From contig JAQUZG010000001.1 in assembly GCA_028691435.1 (NCBI GenBank), positions 18,206 to 66,920 of the forward strand: a DNA stretch of 48,715 nucleotides. Direction: 5' to 3'. A model generated the notes under the pieces. That model saw only the letters and a program-made list of their open reading frames with translations, did not search any database and was not told where the DNA came from. Numbering within the stretch: the stretch's first letter is position 1; each line of letters begins with the position of its first letter. Of the stretch, positions 24,455-33,107 are shown in pieces. The stretch comes from Candidatus Iainarchaeum sp. GTDB lineage: Archaea > Iainarchaeota > Iainarchaeia > Iainarchaeales > JAAZKV01. Made by a program: the position numbers and the translations under genes.

Positions 24455-24813
24455 TCAGTTTCTTTTTTTACTTCAGTTGCTTTTGCTTCAACTGGTTTTT
24501 TTTCAGTTTTTGCTAAATTTTCTTTTTTTGTTTCTTTTTTTTCAATTATTTTTTCGTCAGGTAAATAAACTCTTACTGTGTCTTCTTTTTCAAGAACTAC
24601 TTTAACAATTATTTTTCTAATTGATTTAAATAATCCTTTTGCCCAAAGTGCATTATTTACTGCGTTTGTGATTAAGATGTTTTTTACTCTTGTTTCTTTT
24701 TCTACTTTACTTTTTAACAAGTTTTTAGCACATCTTGCTCTTTTTGTTTCTGGTTTATTAAAAACCTCTCTTAAATTTACAGTGATTGTTTTTTCTTTAA
24801 ATTTCTTTGCCAT
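24442..24813 (-). CDS. rpl31e: Large-subunit ribosomal protein eL31
   Basis: A 123-residue eL31. The conserved core is TVNLREVFNKPETKRARCAKNLLKS with ITNAVNNALWAKGLFKSIRKIIVKVVLEKEDTVRVYLPDE. A C-terminal tail of about 35 residues (KKETKKENLAKTEKKPVEAKATEVKKETEKKE) extends beyond the usual length. GGTGA precedes two adjacent ATG codons; the second gives better spacing. It overlaps the eL39 stop by 4 bases (ATGA), so translation is coupled. Confidence 0.95.
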   Translation of the reverse strand: MAKKFKEKTITVNLREVFNKPETKRARCAKNLLKSKVEKETRVKNILITNAVNNALWAKGLFKSIRKIIVKVVLEKEDTVRVYLPDEKIIEKKETKKENLAKTEKKPVEAKATEVKKETEKKE

Positions 24814-25061
24814 CATTGATCACCTTTTTTACTTTTTTTATGGTCTCCACTTTTAATGACTGTTTTTGCTTGACCTCTTTTATTTTTTCTGTGTCTTGCA
24901 GTCATATCAATGTTTTTCCATGTTCTTTTTTGTCTGTTATTCCAAAGTCTTTCTCCAGCTTTTTGCATTAGCCAAGTTGGTGCAGTAGTTAATCCAGACC
25001 CGATTTTTTTTCTTTCACTTATTAGAAAATCTTTTACATCTTGATCTTTGTTTCTACTCAT
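24813..25061 (-). CDS. rpl39e: Large-subunit ribosomal protein eL39, extended
   Basis: An 82-residue eL39; the family is normally about 50 residues. The core RKKIGSGLTTAPTWLMQKAGERLWNNRQKRTWKNIDM matches the family W-x-x-x-R-R-x-W pattern. Extra residues are an N-terminal NKDQDVKDFLISE and a basic C-terminal tail TARHRKNKRGQAKTVIKSGDHKKSKKGDQ. eL39 lines the exit tunnel. Overlaps eS19 by about 4 bases, in the conserved eS19-eL39-eL31 order. Confidence 0.9.
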   Translation of the reverse strand: MSRNKDQDVKDFLISERKKIGSGLTTAPTWLMQKAGERLWNNRQKRTWKNIDMTARHRKNKRGQAKTVIKSGDHKKSKKGDQ

Positions 25062-25609
25062 TTTCGATCACCTTTCATTTTTTTATCTTGTGATTTACTC
25101 ATATTTTTATTGTCTTGTCTTTTTGGTGCAAATTCTGTTTCAACTTTTTTCTTAGTAACTTTCTTTTCTTTTATTACTTTTTTATATTTGTCTTCTTGCA
25201 TATTTTTTGCAACAACTTTTGACATTTCATTTAGTAATTTAAAACCTTTAACACTAATTTTTCTTCCTTTGGGTTTTGCAACTTCTAAATATCCTGCTTT
25301 TTCAAGTGTTTGAACAGCACTTCTAATTACTTTTCCACTTGCTTTATAATGGTGTTCTGTTTTAAGTCCTCGATTTTTTCTTCCACCATAATAACTTCTA
25401 AGTCTTTCTGTTCCAATAACTTGCCATTTATAAGCTCTGTACATTATACTTGCCATTCTAACAAAGAACCAATCGTCTCTTTGTGGAGCTCTTTCTTTAT
25501 GCACACCAGTTTTTACATATGTTGCAAAACTAGGTTGTTCAAGTTCTTGGCCCAATATTTTACTTGTCTCTTCAATTAAATATTTTGAAGGAACGTCATA
25601 TATTCCCAT
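25058..25609 (-). CDS. rps19e: Small-subunit ribosomal protein eS19
   Basis: A 183-residue eS19. Conserved stretches are YDVPSKYLIEETSKIL, APQRDDWFFVRMASIMYRAYKW, IGTERLRSYYGGRKNRGLKTEHHYKASGKVIRSAVQTLEKAGYLE and GRKISVKGFKLLNEMSK. A lysine-rich C-terminal tail of about 35 residues follows. GAGGATGAT precedes ATG. First gene of the eS19-eL39-eL31 operon; its leader carries two hairpins. Confidence 0.95.
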   Translation of the reverse strand: MGIYDVPSKYLIEETSKILGQELEQPSFATYVKTGVHKERAPQRDDWFFVRMASIMYRAYKWQVIGTERLRSYYGGRKNRGLKTEHHYKASGKVIRSAVQTLEKAGYLEVAKPKGRKISVKGFKLLNEMSKVVAKNMQEDKYKKVIKEKKVTKKKVETEFAPKRQDNKNMSKSQDKKMKGDRK

Positions 25610-25638
25610 ATTATCATCCTCACTTTTCAGTGCTATTT

Positions 25639-25690
25639 GCTTAACTCAAAAAATTGAGAAGCTATTAGCCTTTTGACTAATTACAGTCAA
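25639..25690 (-). promoter_or_regulatory. Structured leader of the eS19-eL39-eL31 operon
   Basis: Two inverted repeats lie in the roughly 110-base leader. GCTTCTCAA pairs with TTGAGTTAAGC (9 bp with a 2-nt bulge, loop TTTT, 25639-25662). TTGACT pairs with AGTCAA (6 bp, 25673-25690). An AT-rich TATA-like stretch (TTATAAAT) lies above at about 25709-25716. The leader may bind a ribosomal protein for autoregulation. That is inference from structure and position. Confidence 0.35.
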
Positions 25691-25720
25691 GTATTTTCTT
25701 ATTAAATAGATTTATAATTA

Positions 25721-26014
25721 TTACTTTTGTTCGTCAAATCTAAACTTTTTAACAAAATTACATTTATTGCATCTAACAATTAAAAAATTCTCTTCTTTTG
25801 TTCCTTTAACATCTAAACTAAAACAATTTTTACAAAACTTTTTCTTTAATTCTTTTGGGACACTAACATTTACTTTTTTTCCAATTTCTTTTGCTAATTT
25901 AACATACTTTACTTGATATTTTTCATCTTTTGATTCATTTGCAATTTCAAACAAGCGATAAATTCTTTCAAGTGCAATTTTTTGTTTATAATTTAGTTTT
26001 TTTTCTTTAGCCAT
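25721..26014 (-). CDS. rnp4: Ribonuclease P protein component 4 (Rpp21)
   Basis: A 97-residue Rpp21/Rpr2 homologue. An N-terminal two-helix region (LNYKQKIALERIYRLFEIANES, KYQVKYVKLAKEIGKKVNV) is followed by a zinc ribbon, CKNC and CNKC (FCKNCFSLD...VRCNKCNFVKKFRF). It helps RNase P RNA process tRNA 5' ends. It lies between the eS19 operon and tRNA-Gly. Confidence 0.88.
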   Translation of the reverse strand: MAKEKKLNYKQKIALERIYRLFEIANESKDEKYQVKYVKLAKEIGKKVNVSVPKELKKKFCKNCFSLDVKGTKEENFLIVRCNKCNFVKKFRFDEQK

Positions 26015-26072
26015 TTAATATTTTTAAATTAGAATTAGTTTTTAATAATATCAATAAGTTTGAATTTAATTA

Positions 26073-26143
26073 TGCGCCCGCAGGGATTTGAACCCTGACA
26101 AAAAGCTTGGAAGGCTTTTATGCTACCATTACATCACGAACGC
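26073..26143 (-). tRNA. tRNA-Gly (TCC anticodon)
   Basis: On the minus strand the acceptor GCGTTCG/CGGGCGC with discriminator A frames a short D arm (ATGTAATGGTAGCAT) and the T arm CAGGGTTCAAATCCCTG. The anticodon stem AAAGC/GCTTT encloses loop CTTCCAA, giving TCC (Gly). 71 nt, no intron, CCA not encoded. Confidence 0.95.
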
Positions 26144-26257
26144 ATTATAATCTTGGATTATAACTATTTATTTTCTAATTAGTTTTCTTTTTAAATTAAA
26201 CTATTGTTATGTATATTTTTGGTTTGGTTTTATTAATATCAAGTGTATATTTAATTT

Positions 26258-26917
26258 ATGAAAGGAAAATTAATTGTGCTTGAAGGCGCTGATGGCACTG
26301 GAAAAACTACTCAATTAGAATTATTAGTAAATCGTTTAGAAAAAGAAAACAAAAATATTGTTAATCTTCATTTTCCAAAACATGGTGTTTCTTTTGGTAA
26401 AAATGTTGATGCTTATTTAAGAGGTGATTTTGGATTAAAAGAAAATCTACCTTCTGAATTTATTGCAATGCTTTATATGACTGATTTTTATGAATCAAAA
26501 AAAGATTTAGAAGAATTAATTGAAAAAGGGAATACAATTATTTTATCAAGATATTTTTCTTCAACTTTAACTTATCAAGTTGCCCAAGAATTAAAAGAAA
26601 AAGAAAAAATTTGGGATTGGATTATTAATGTATCAAGTAGGTTACCTCAACCAGATTTAACAATTGTTCTTAATGTTACACAAGAATATGCTGAAAAATT
26701 AATGTCTAATCCTAATCGTGTTGAAAATTATAAACATGGTTATGATCGAGACCAACATGAAAAAGATTTTAATTTACAAAAAGAAGTTAGAAATGTTTAT
26801 AAAAAAAATATTGAAAAACTAGGTTGGAAGGAAATAATGTGTGTAAAAGATAATTCTCTTTTATCTATTCAAGAAATTCATGAATTAATTTATGATGAAG
26901 TAAAAAAAATATTATAA
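26258..26917 (+). CDS. tmk: Thymidylate kinase
   Basis: A 219-residue dTMP kinase, phosphorylating the product of ThyX. Walker A GADGTGKTT (10-18), the Arg-rich LHFPKHGVSFG, the DRY-like substrate motif ILSRYFSSTLTYQ, and LTIVLNVT before the lid are in place. The lid NRVENYKHGYDRDQHEKDF is typical of the family. No clear ribosome binding site, so probably leaderless. It lies between two minus-strand tRNA-Gly genes. Confidence 0.92.
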   Translation: MKGKLIVLEGADGTGKTTQLELLVNRLEKENKNIVNLHFPKHGVSFGKNVDAYLRGDFGLKENLPSEFIAMLYMTDFYESKKDLEELIEKGNTIILSRYFSSTLTYQVAQELKEKEKIWDWIINVSSRLPQPDLTIVLNVTQEYAEKLMSNPNRVENYKHGYDRDQHEKDFNLQKEVRNVYKKNIEKLGWKEIMCVKDNSLLSIQEIHELIYDEVKKIL

Positions 26918-26946
26918 TTAGTCTATTTTTAAAATTTTTTATTAAT

Positions 26947-27018
26947 TGCGACCGCCGGGAATCGAACCCAGCCCTCAACCTTGGCAAGGTTGAATCATAA
27001 CCAATAGACTACGGTCGC
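26947..27018 (-). tRNA. tRNA-Gly (GCC anticodon)
   Basis: On the minus strand the perfect acceptor GCGACCG/CGGTCGC with discriminator A frames D arm GTCTATTGGTTATGAT and T arm CTGGGTTCGATTCCCGG. The anticodon stem CAACC/GGTTG encloses loop TTGCCAA, giving GCC (Gly). 72 nt. No intron. Confidence 0.95.
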
Positions 27019-27046
27019 AACAATTAATCTCTCTTTTGAAAGATTT

Positions 27047-28774
27047 TTAAACATACTTTTTTGTTCTTGTCAGATAAAATAATATTAAACCAAAAATTAC
27101 TAGTGGGATAAATATCACCATAAAAATTAATGGATTTTTAAAAATAGATTCAATTAAATTGTCTTTTTTAATTTCAATATCTTGTGTAATTGAATCATTT
27201 ATATCATTTGCTTGAGTATTATTAAAATCTTGTTGTATTGTTTCAATTTTATTAAGGTTAAGCGAAATATTTTGGACTATTTTTTGATCAATACTATTGA
27301 TTGTAATTTGATATTCATTTGTATCTAAAAGAACTTCTTTCCTAATTTTTTTTCCAGTAAAACTATTTATCGTTTCAGTAAATTTTTTTGAATTAATTTC
27401 AATATTAATATCTAAATTTGTTTTTCTATAATTAGTAACACTAAAATCAACAATTAAATTTCCCATAGTTATAATTGGGGTAATGTCAGTAATTATTATC
27501 TTTCCATTTTCTTTATTTTCTCCTAAATAAATTTTTGTGTTTTTTTCAAAAGGTGTTGATAAAGTGTTAATAGTGATATTTATTTCTCCAAAATTATTTT
27601 TATTAAGTTCAATATTTGGATAAATTTCAAAACTTATTTCTTTAGTTTCTTTTGGTTTTAAAATCAATTGTTGTGAATCATCTTTTAATATAATTCCTGA
27701 ATATTTTTTTGAAACTTTTATGGGTGCAATAATTACTTGGTCAGTTATATTTGTAACCTTTACTTTTAATACATTCCATTCTTTTGATTTTAACTCATTA
27801 TAATTACTTTCTAATTTTAATTCATTAAAATAATTTATTTTTGTTATTTCAACATCTGGTAATTTTTGTTGTGTGTTAAAAACAACACTTGCATTTGATG
27901 GGCATCTAGCAGTTGCTAAAGATTTTGAAATATCATCAAAACTTCCAATTTTAATATGTGTTCCATCAACAAATCCAACTTCTCCAAAAGTTGGATCACT
28001 TGGGAACCATTCATTATTGTTGTATGTTTCAATCCAAGCGTGGTTTCCCCAATTTAATCCATCATAAGTTATCCCAACTGCAATTTTTGTTGGAATTTTT
28101 TGTACTCTTAATAATCCTGCTGCAAGATTAGCAAATTCATCACATACTCCTTTTCTTGAAAGTAATGTTTCTTTTGCAGATTTTTGTGCCAAATAATATT
28201 CATCAAAATCATCTCCACTTGCATAAGTAACATAATTATTTACCCAAAAAACAGTTTGTGTTAATATATCAAAATAATTATTTTTACTAAATTTGTTTTT
28301 TGAAACATTATATATTTCTATTGAATCACTTTCAATTTTTTGTGTTGAATTAATAAAAATTTTATTTTTTTCATCAACACTTGTTAATGATTCGCTCATT
28401 TCTTTTATTCTAGCTTGTGTTTTAACATTAGCTTTCAAAACATAATCAAATTGACCATTTTCATATATTTTAAAATTAACATATTTATTTCCAAATTCAT
28501 CCAAAATATATTCTGGTAAAATAGTTTTTCCATTAATATACAATTCTTCTTTTATTACATTTATTTCTTGAAAAGATGATTCTGGGAAAGTAATTAATTC
28601 AAGAATTACTTCTTGTCCACTTTTTAAATTAGTTATTTTTCCATTTCCTGTTAAAGTTACAGTGGCCTCAATGCTTGAAACAGTTGTTGGATAAATACTT
28701 TCTGAAAAAACAATTGTTATTAAACTAAACAAGAAAAAAATTGAAATTAATTTTAAACTTATTTTATTATTCAT
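27047..28774 (-). CDS. Secreted transglutaminase-like protein with C-terminal anchor
   Basis: A 575-residue exported protein. An N-terminal signal (LKLISIFFLFSLITIVFS) leads to a beta region, then a transglutaminase-like cysteine protease fold with Cys211 (RKGVCDEFANLAAGLLR), His245 (NWGNHAWIETY) and Asp260 (WFPSDPTFG). CARDB-like beta-sandwich repeats follow (about 310-520) and a C-terminal transmembrane helix (PLIFMVIFIPLVIFGLILFYL) ends in basic residues. The full catalytic triad suggests activity on peptides or cell-surface proteins. The substrate is unknown. It ends 8 bases before a short hairpin (AATCTTTC/GAGAGATT). Confidence 0.82.
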   Translation of the reverse strand: MNNKISLKLISIFFLFSLITIVFSESIYPTTVSSIEATVTLTGNGKITNLKSGQEVILELITFPESSFQEINVIKEELYINGKTILPEYILDEFGNKYVNFKIYENGQFDYVLKANVKTQARIKEMSESLTSVDEKNKIFINSTQKIESDSIEIYNVSKNKFSKNNYFDILTQTVFWVNNYVTYASGDDFDEYYLAQKSAKETLLSRKGVCDEFANLAAGLLRVQKIPTKIAVGITYDGLNWGNHAWIETYNNNEWFPSDPTFGEVGFVDGTHIKIGSFDDISKSLATARCPSNASVVFNTQQKLPDVEITKINYFNELKLESNYNELKSKEWNVLKVKVTNITDQVIIAPIKVSKKYSGIILKDDSQQLILKPKETKEISFEIYPNIELNKNNFGEINITINTLSTPFEKNTKIYLGENKENGKIIITDITPIITMGNLIVDFSVTNYRKTNLDINIEINSKKFTETINSFTGKKIRKEVLLDTNEYQITINSIDQKIVQNISLNLNKIETIQQDFNNTQANDINDSITQDIEIKKDNLIESIFKNPLIFMVIFIPLVIFGLILFYLTRTKKYV

Positions 28775-28834
28775 AAAAGAAGAATTGTTTATCTCCTTTT
28801 ATATATTTCTTTTCTTTAAAATTAGAATTATTAG

Positions 28835-28907
28835 TGGGCCAAGACGGATTCGAACCGTCGACTCTCACCTTGTAAGGGTGATGTCATAACCGCTAGACCA
28901 CTGGCCC
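28835..28907 (-). tRNA. tRNA-Val (TAC anticodon)
   Basis: On the minus strand the acceptor GGGCCAG/TTGGCCC (one G-U) with discriminator A frames D arm GGTCTAGCGGTTATGAC and T arm GACGGTTCGAATCCGTC. The anticodon stem TCACC/GGTGA encloses loop CTTACAA, giving TAC (Val). 73 nt. No intron. Confidence 0.95.
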
Positions 28908-29003
28908 AAATTAAATTAAAACAATTTAATTGTCTGTTTTATATAAATCTTTAAAAACAGTGTTTTTTTAAACCTTAACTTTTTTGTTTTTCTTTCTTAG
29001 CAA

Positions 29004-29014
29004 CTTTTAAATAG
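29004..29014 (+). promoter_or_regulatory. TATA box of the pilus operon
   Basis: CTTTTAAATAG lies about 25 bases before the ATG of the pilus ATPase. No ribosome binding site fits in between, so the operon mRNA is probably leaderless. Confidence 0.45.
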
Positions 29015-29036
29015 ATGAATTAGTCTTATTTATGTC

Positions 29037-30821
29037 ATGGATGACTACTTATCAGAAATGATGAAAAAAGCTAAGTCTTCTACAGATAAGGATTTATCTA
29101 ATGAAGAAGAATTTGTTGCAAAAACTGTTACAAAAGATGATTTTCAAAATTTTATGCAAAAATTTGATAAGTCTCCAATTGTTGAAGAAAATAAATTATC
29201 TAATGTTGATTCAGTGGTTACTCAAAATATTAATTCATCTCAATCAAACAATTCAAATAATTCTAGTTTATTTAATCAATCTAATAAAATTGATTTACCA
29301 GTAAATGATATTGATGCTGAAGAAGATTTTTCTCAAACAAAATCAACAATAGAAAAAGAAATTGATCAAGTAAAAAAAGTTGAATTAACTAATTATGGAA
29401 AAGTTCATATTTATGAAGTTTTTGGTGATCCATTAAAATATTATTTTGTTCCAACAATTCGACCATCTCAAGCTGAACGAAAAATAATTAATACCTTAAA
29501 AGAAGCAACAACAAGATTAATGAGTATTATTCCATACAAGATAAGAAATGTTGAAGAACGAAGAATGGTTTATAAACAAAAAGTTTTAGAAATAATAAAA
29601 AGTAATCCTTCATTAAAAATACCCCCATCAAGAGTTGACTTTTATGCAGAAGCAATTGTTAGAGAAATGGCAGGTTATGGATTAATTGATGATTTAATAA
29701 GAGATGATCAACTTGAAGAAATTATGATTGTTGGTCCAAAAAAACCAGTTTTTGTTTTTCATAGAAAATATGAAATGATGAAAACAAACATTGAATTTTA
29801 TTCTGAAACTGAAATTGAAGATTTGATAAATAAAATTGCTCGTGAAATTGGAAGAAGAGTGGATGTTTCATCTCCTCTTTTAGATGCTCGTTTACTTGAT
29901 GGAAGTAGAGTTAATGCAACAATTCCTCCAGCATCAATAAGTGGTGGAACTTTAACAATTAGAAAATTTAGAGAAGACCCCTATTCAATAATTGATTTAA
30001 TTAAAATGGGAACACTTTCAAGTGATGCAGCAGCATTTCTTTGGATTTGTGTTGATGGGTTGGGGGTAAAACCAGCAAATATTTTAATTAGTGGTGGGAC
30101 AGGATCAGGAAAAACAACTTTGCTTAATGTTTTAACTTCATTTGTGCCAGATAGAGAAAGAGTAATTACAATTGAAGATACTGCTGAATTAAATTTACCA
30201 CTTAAACATTGGATTAGGCTTGAAGCAAGACCTCCTGGATTAGAAGGAACAGGAGAATTAAAAATGGACATATTAACAAAAAATTCTTTAAGAATGAGAC
30301 CTGATAGAATAGTTGTTGGTGAAATAAGACATGAAGAAGCATTTACTTTATTCACTGCAATTAATACAGGACACGATGGAAGTTTAGGTACAGTTCACGC
30401 AAATAGTCCAGAAGAAACACTAATTCGTGTAACCAATCCTCCAATGAATGTGCCTCAATTAATGCTTAGTGGACTTGATTTTGTAATTTGTCAACACAGA
30501 TATCATGATAGGCAGAAAGGAACAATTAGAAGAATAAGTGAAATTGCTGAAGTAAAAGGGGCACTTGAAGGACATGCAAAAACAGAAACAATTTTTTTAA
30601 GAGATCCAGTAAAAGATCGACTTGAGAAAACACTTATAAATAGTAAATTCTTAAAAATATTACAAGATTTCACAGGTTTAACAAATAATCAATTACAAGC
30701 AGAAATAGAAATTCGAAAAATGTTTTTAGATAATTTAGCTGAAAGAAATATTAGAGGATTAATTGAAGTTAAAAAAGAAATGACAAATTTTTTGAGTAAA
30801 AGAAAATTTGGTGAAAATTAA
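29037..30821 (+). CDS. Type IV pilus assembly/secretion ATPase (TadA/FlaI-like)
   Basis: A 594-residue hexameric secretion ATPase. The first ~130 residues are polar and low in complexity (SQSNNSNNSSLFNQS). The catalytic part has ISGGTGSGKTT (about 352-361), the Asp box ITIEDTAELNL, Walker B RPDRIVVGEIRHEEAF, and the His box GTVHANSPEE. It powers pilin polymerisation on the cytoplasmic side. The two membrane platform genes follow directly. An archaellum-specific gene set (FlaC-H) is absent, so an adhesion pilus or uptake system is more likely than an archaellum. Confidence 0.93.
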   Translation: MDDYLSEMMKKAKSSTDKDLSNEEEFVAKTVTKDDFQNFMQKFDKSPIVEENKLSNVDSVVTQNINSSQSNNSNNSSLFNQSNKIDLPVNDIDAEEDFSQTKSTIEKEIDQVKKVELTNYGKVHIYEVFGDPLKYYFVPTIRPSQAERKIINTLKEATTRLMSIIPYKIRNVEERRMVYKQKVLEIIKSNPSLKIPPSRVDFYAEAIVREMAGYGLIDDLIRDDQLEEIMIVGPKKPVFVFHRKYEMMKTNIEFYSETEIEDLINKIAREIGRRVDVSSPLLDARLLDGSRVNATIPPASISGGTLTIRKFREDPYSIIDLIKMGTLSSDAAAFLWICVDGLGVKPANILISGGTGSGKTTLLNVLTSFVPDRERVITIEDTAELNLPLKHWIRLEARPPGLEGTGELKMDILTKNSLRMRPDRIVVGEIRHEEAFTLFTAINTGHDGSLGTVHANSPEETLIRVTNPPMNVPQLMLSGLDFVICQHRYHDRQKGTIRRISEIAEVKGALEGHAKTETIFLRDPVKDRLEKTLINSKFLKILQDFTGLTNNQLQAEIEIRKMFLDNLAERNIRGLIEVKKEMTNFLSKRKFGEN

Positions 30822-30822
30822 T

Positions 30823-31962
30823 ATGGGTAGAAAAAAAGAAAATGCTGATTATTCAAAACCAATTATTTCTCAAACAGTAGATGAACAAGAAGTAAATAAA
30901 ATTGTAGAAACAATGAAAAAAAAATATAAAGATGATGGAGTGTATGTTGAAGAAGTAAATTCTTCATTAAAAGAACTTAGAAATTTAATTTCAGACAATG
31001 AAATTTCAAAAATTGAAATTGAAAATAAATCTGATGTTGAATTATTACCAAATTCAACAGCAAAAAGCACAGCAAGTATTTATGTTACTCTAAAATCTAT
31101 TTTAAAACCTGTAAAATCTTTTTTTTCTAATTTATCTATTTCTCAAGAATTAGGTTATCAATTATATTCGGCTAACATGTTTTATTCAACAAACCAATAT
31201 TTAGCTTTGGCAACTGCCGGTGGATTTATTTTTGGTTTATTCTTTTTATTTCTTTCATTAATTTTAATTTTTTTATTAATAAAAAATTTTTCTCTTGCTA
31301 TTTTATTATCTTTAGTCTTATTTTTCTTTGGTTGGTTTTTAGGATCATATATTATTTTACTTCAACCAAAATCAAAAGCAAAAGCAAGAGGAGAACAATG
31401 TACTCTTGAATTACTTTTTGCATTAAGGCATATGGCCACAGAACTTAAAGCAGGAGTTGGACTATATAAAGCAATTCAATCAATTGCAGCAAACGATTAT
31501 GGTGTATTAAGTGAAGAATTTTCACGAACAATTTCTGAAGTTGAAGATGGGGTTGATACAAAAGTTGCTCTCTCACATATGGCACTTCGTGTTCAAAGTA
31601 AACCACTTAAAAATGCAATTAATCATATATTAAGATCAATAAGAATTGGTGGAAATCTTTCAAAAGCAATGAATGATATAGCTGAAGATGTTAGTGAAGA
31701 AATAAAAACAAAAATTATTGTTTTTGCTCAAAACATGAATACTTTTTCAGTAATTTTTATTTTCATTGGGATAGTTATGCCTGTTGGTATGATGGTTCTT
31801 GGATCAATAAGAAATTCATCATTGTCAAAAGTTGGTGGTGGACTACTAAATTCAATTCCATTAACTCCTCCAATATTATTAATTTTATTTTTAGTTGTTA
31901 TGCCTTTAATGTTTGGGGTAATGATTTATTTTATTAATGTTAAACAACCAAGGGTATGGTAG
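30823..31962 (+). CDS. Pilus membrane platform protein, first half (TadC/GspF domain)
   Basis: A 379-residue membrane protein. A cytoplasmic polar N-terminus of about 110 residues precedes two hydrophobic helices (about 120-190), a T2SS-F/GspF domain (LLFALRHMATELKAGVGLYKAIQSIA...SEEFSRTISEVEDG), and two C-terminal helices. The ORF track starts five codons early; GGTGA lies 8 bases before the ATG used here and overlaps the end of the ATPase gene. It pairs with the next gene to form the platform that in many archaea is one two-domain FlaJ/TadC-like protein. Confidence 0.85.
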   Translation: MGRKKENADYSKPIISQTVDEQEVNKIVETMKKKYKDDGVYVEEVNSSLKELRNLISDNEISKIEIENKSDVELLPNSTAKSTASIYVTLKSILKPVKSFFSNLSISQELGYQLYSANMFYSTNQYLALATAGGFIFGLFFLFLSLILIFLLIKNFSLAILLSLVLFFFGWFLGSYIILLQPKSKAKARGEQCTLELLFALRHMATELKAGVGLYKAIQSIAANDYGVLSEEFSRTISEVEDGVDTKVALSHMALRVQSKPLKNAINHILRSIRIGGNLSKAMNDIAEDVSEEIKTKIIVFAQNMNTFSVIFIFIGIVMPVGMMVLGSIRNSSLSKVGGGLLNSIPLTPPILLILFLVVMPLMFGVMIYFINVKQPRVW

Positions 31963-31970
31963 ATGATATT

Positions 31971-32882
31971 ATGATAAAAAAAACATTATTTGAAAAATAC
32001 GAATATTGGATGGAATTTTCAAAAATGAAAATCAATGCAAAAATATGGATTTTACTTGCAATTTTTTCTTCATTAATTATTGGAGTTGTTTCATATTTTG
32101 TTTTAGATTATTTATTAAATGAGTTTACTTTACTTCCATTCGCACTATCCATTTCTTTATTTTTCTTTATTATTGGATTGCCTTATTTTAAAGCAATGAA
32201 TATAATTAATTCTTGTGAAGAAAATTTTTCAATGGCTTTAAAACAAATGGCTGATGTTTTAAGGGCTGGAGATACTTATGAAAGTTCATTAAGAGAAGTA
32301 GCAAATTCAGATTATGGTAGACTTTCAGAAGAATTTAATAATTCACTTAGAATGCTTGAAGATGGGGAAAATTTAGAAAATTCTCTTTCAATTTTGTCTG
32401 AAAGAATTGACTCAAAATTAATTAGAAGAACAATGGTTATCGTTCTTGAAGCAATAAAAGCTGGTGGATCATTAGCTGATATACTTGAAGAAATTTCAGA
32501 AGATATTAGAGATTTAAGAAAAATTGAAAATTCAAGAAGAGCAAATACTACAATGCAATTTGCATTCATGCTTGTTGCTGGTGCAGTAATTTCTCCTGCA
32601 ATTTTTGGTGAAATAACTGGGGTAATGGAATTATTTTCAAAAGTAGCATTATCAATGAGTGATGTATCACAAGCCGAAGTTATAGCAATGCAAAATTTTA
32701 TGTATTTAGTTTCGCAAGCATATTTAATAATTCAAGTAATAGCTACTGGATTACTAATGGCTATAATAAGGTATGGAAAATTCAATAAAAGTATTCTTTA
32801 TGTTCCAGCTTTAATTTTAGTATCATTTATATTCTACTATGGTGTATTATTTGTAGCAAGATTTATGTTTGTAATAAAATAA
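31971..32882 (+). CDS. Pilus membrane platform protein, second half (TadC/GspF domain)
   Basis: A 303-residue membrane protein with the same plan: two helices, a GspF domain (FSMALKQMADVLRAGDTYESSLREVANSDYGRLSEEFNNSLRMLEDGENLENSL), and three C-terminal helices. It repeats the DYGxLSEEF element of the preceding gene, so the two are paralogous halves. ATG at 31956 is an alternative start overlapping the previous gene; the one at 31971 leaves room for a GGTAGATGAT ribosome site. Next comes a 48-residue pilin. Confidence 0.85.
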   Translation: MIKKTLFEKYEYWMEFSKMKINAKIWILLAIFSSLIIGVVSYFVLDYLLNEFTLLPFALSISLFFFIIGLPYFKAMNIINSCEENFSMALKQMADVLRAGDTYESSLREVANSDYGRLSEEFNNSLRMLEDGENLENSLSILSERIDSKLIRRTMVIVLEAIKAGGSLADILEEISEDIRDLRKIENSRRANTTMQFAFMLVAGAVISPAIFGEITGVMELFSKVALSMSDVSQAEVIAMQNFMYLVSQAYLIIQVIATGLLMAIIRYGKFNKSILYVPALILVSFIFYYGVLFVARFMFVIK

Positions 32883-32892
32883 GGTGAAAAAT

Positions 32893-33039
32893 ATGAATTG
32901 TTTATTAAATGAAGAAAAAGCACAAATATCAATTGAAGCAATGTTGCTTATTGTTGCTGCAATACTGGCTGTTTCAGTAGTTGCACTTTTTATAAAAGGC
33001 ACAATTTCTTCATCAACTAAAGCAATAAACAACATTTAA
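32893..33039 (+). CDS. 48-residue minimal pilin with class III signal peptide
   Basis: Below the ORF-track limit. It encodes MNCLLNEEKAQISIEAMLLI, then VAAILAVSVVALFIKG and a short polar end. EKA-QISIE is the class III cleavage site (cut before Q) and the next ~22 residues form the hydrophobic pilin helix. GGTGA lies 6 bases before ATG. After cleavage only the helix and about 15 residues remain, so there is no folded head domain; a filament-core or adaptor subunit is likely. It is followed by a stop-embedded hairpin. Confidence 0.85.
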   Translation: MNCLLNEEKAQISIEAMLLIVAAILAVSVVALFIKGTISSSTKAINNI

Positions 33040-33055
33040 ATACCCAAATGTTGTT
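33028..33055 (+). terminator. Stop-embedded hairpin after the minimal pilin
   Basis: AACAACATTT / AAATGTTGTT is a perfect 10-bp stem with an 8-nt loop that begins in the TAA stop region of the 48-residue pilin. ATTATTTTAAATT follows. It may separate the assembly genes from the larger pilins downstream. Confidence 0.5.
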
Positions 33056-33107
33056 ATTATTTTAAATTAATTCAATTAAATTTGAATTACTTTGTGAGGT
33101 GTAAAAA

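Noticed and set aside
29037-32882. Archaellum (flagella) operon
   Set aside because: The ATPase and platform proteins could fit, but no flaC-flaH accessory genes or flagellins are present, and the pilins have diverse heads.
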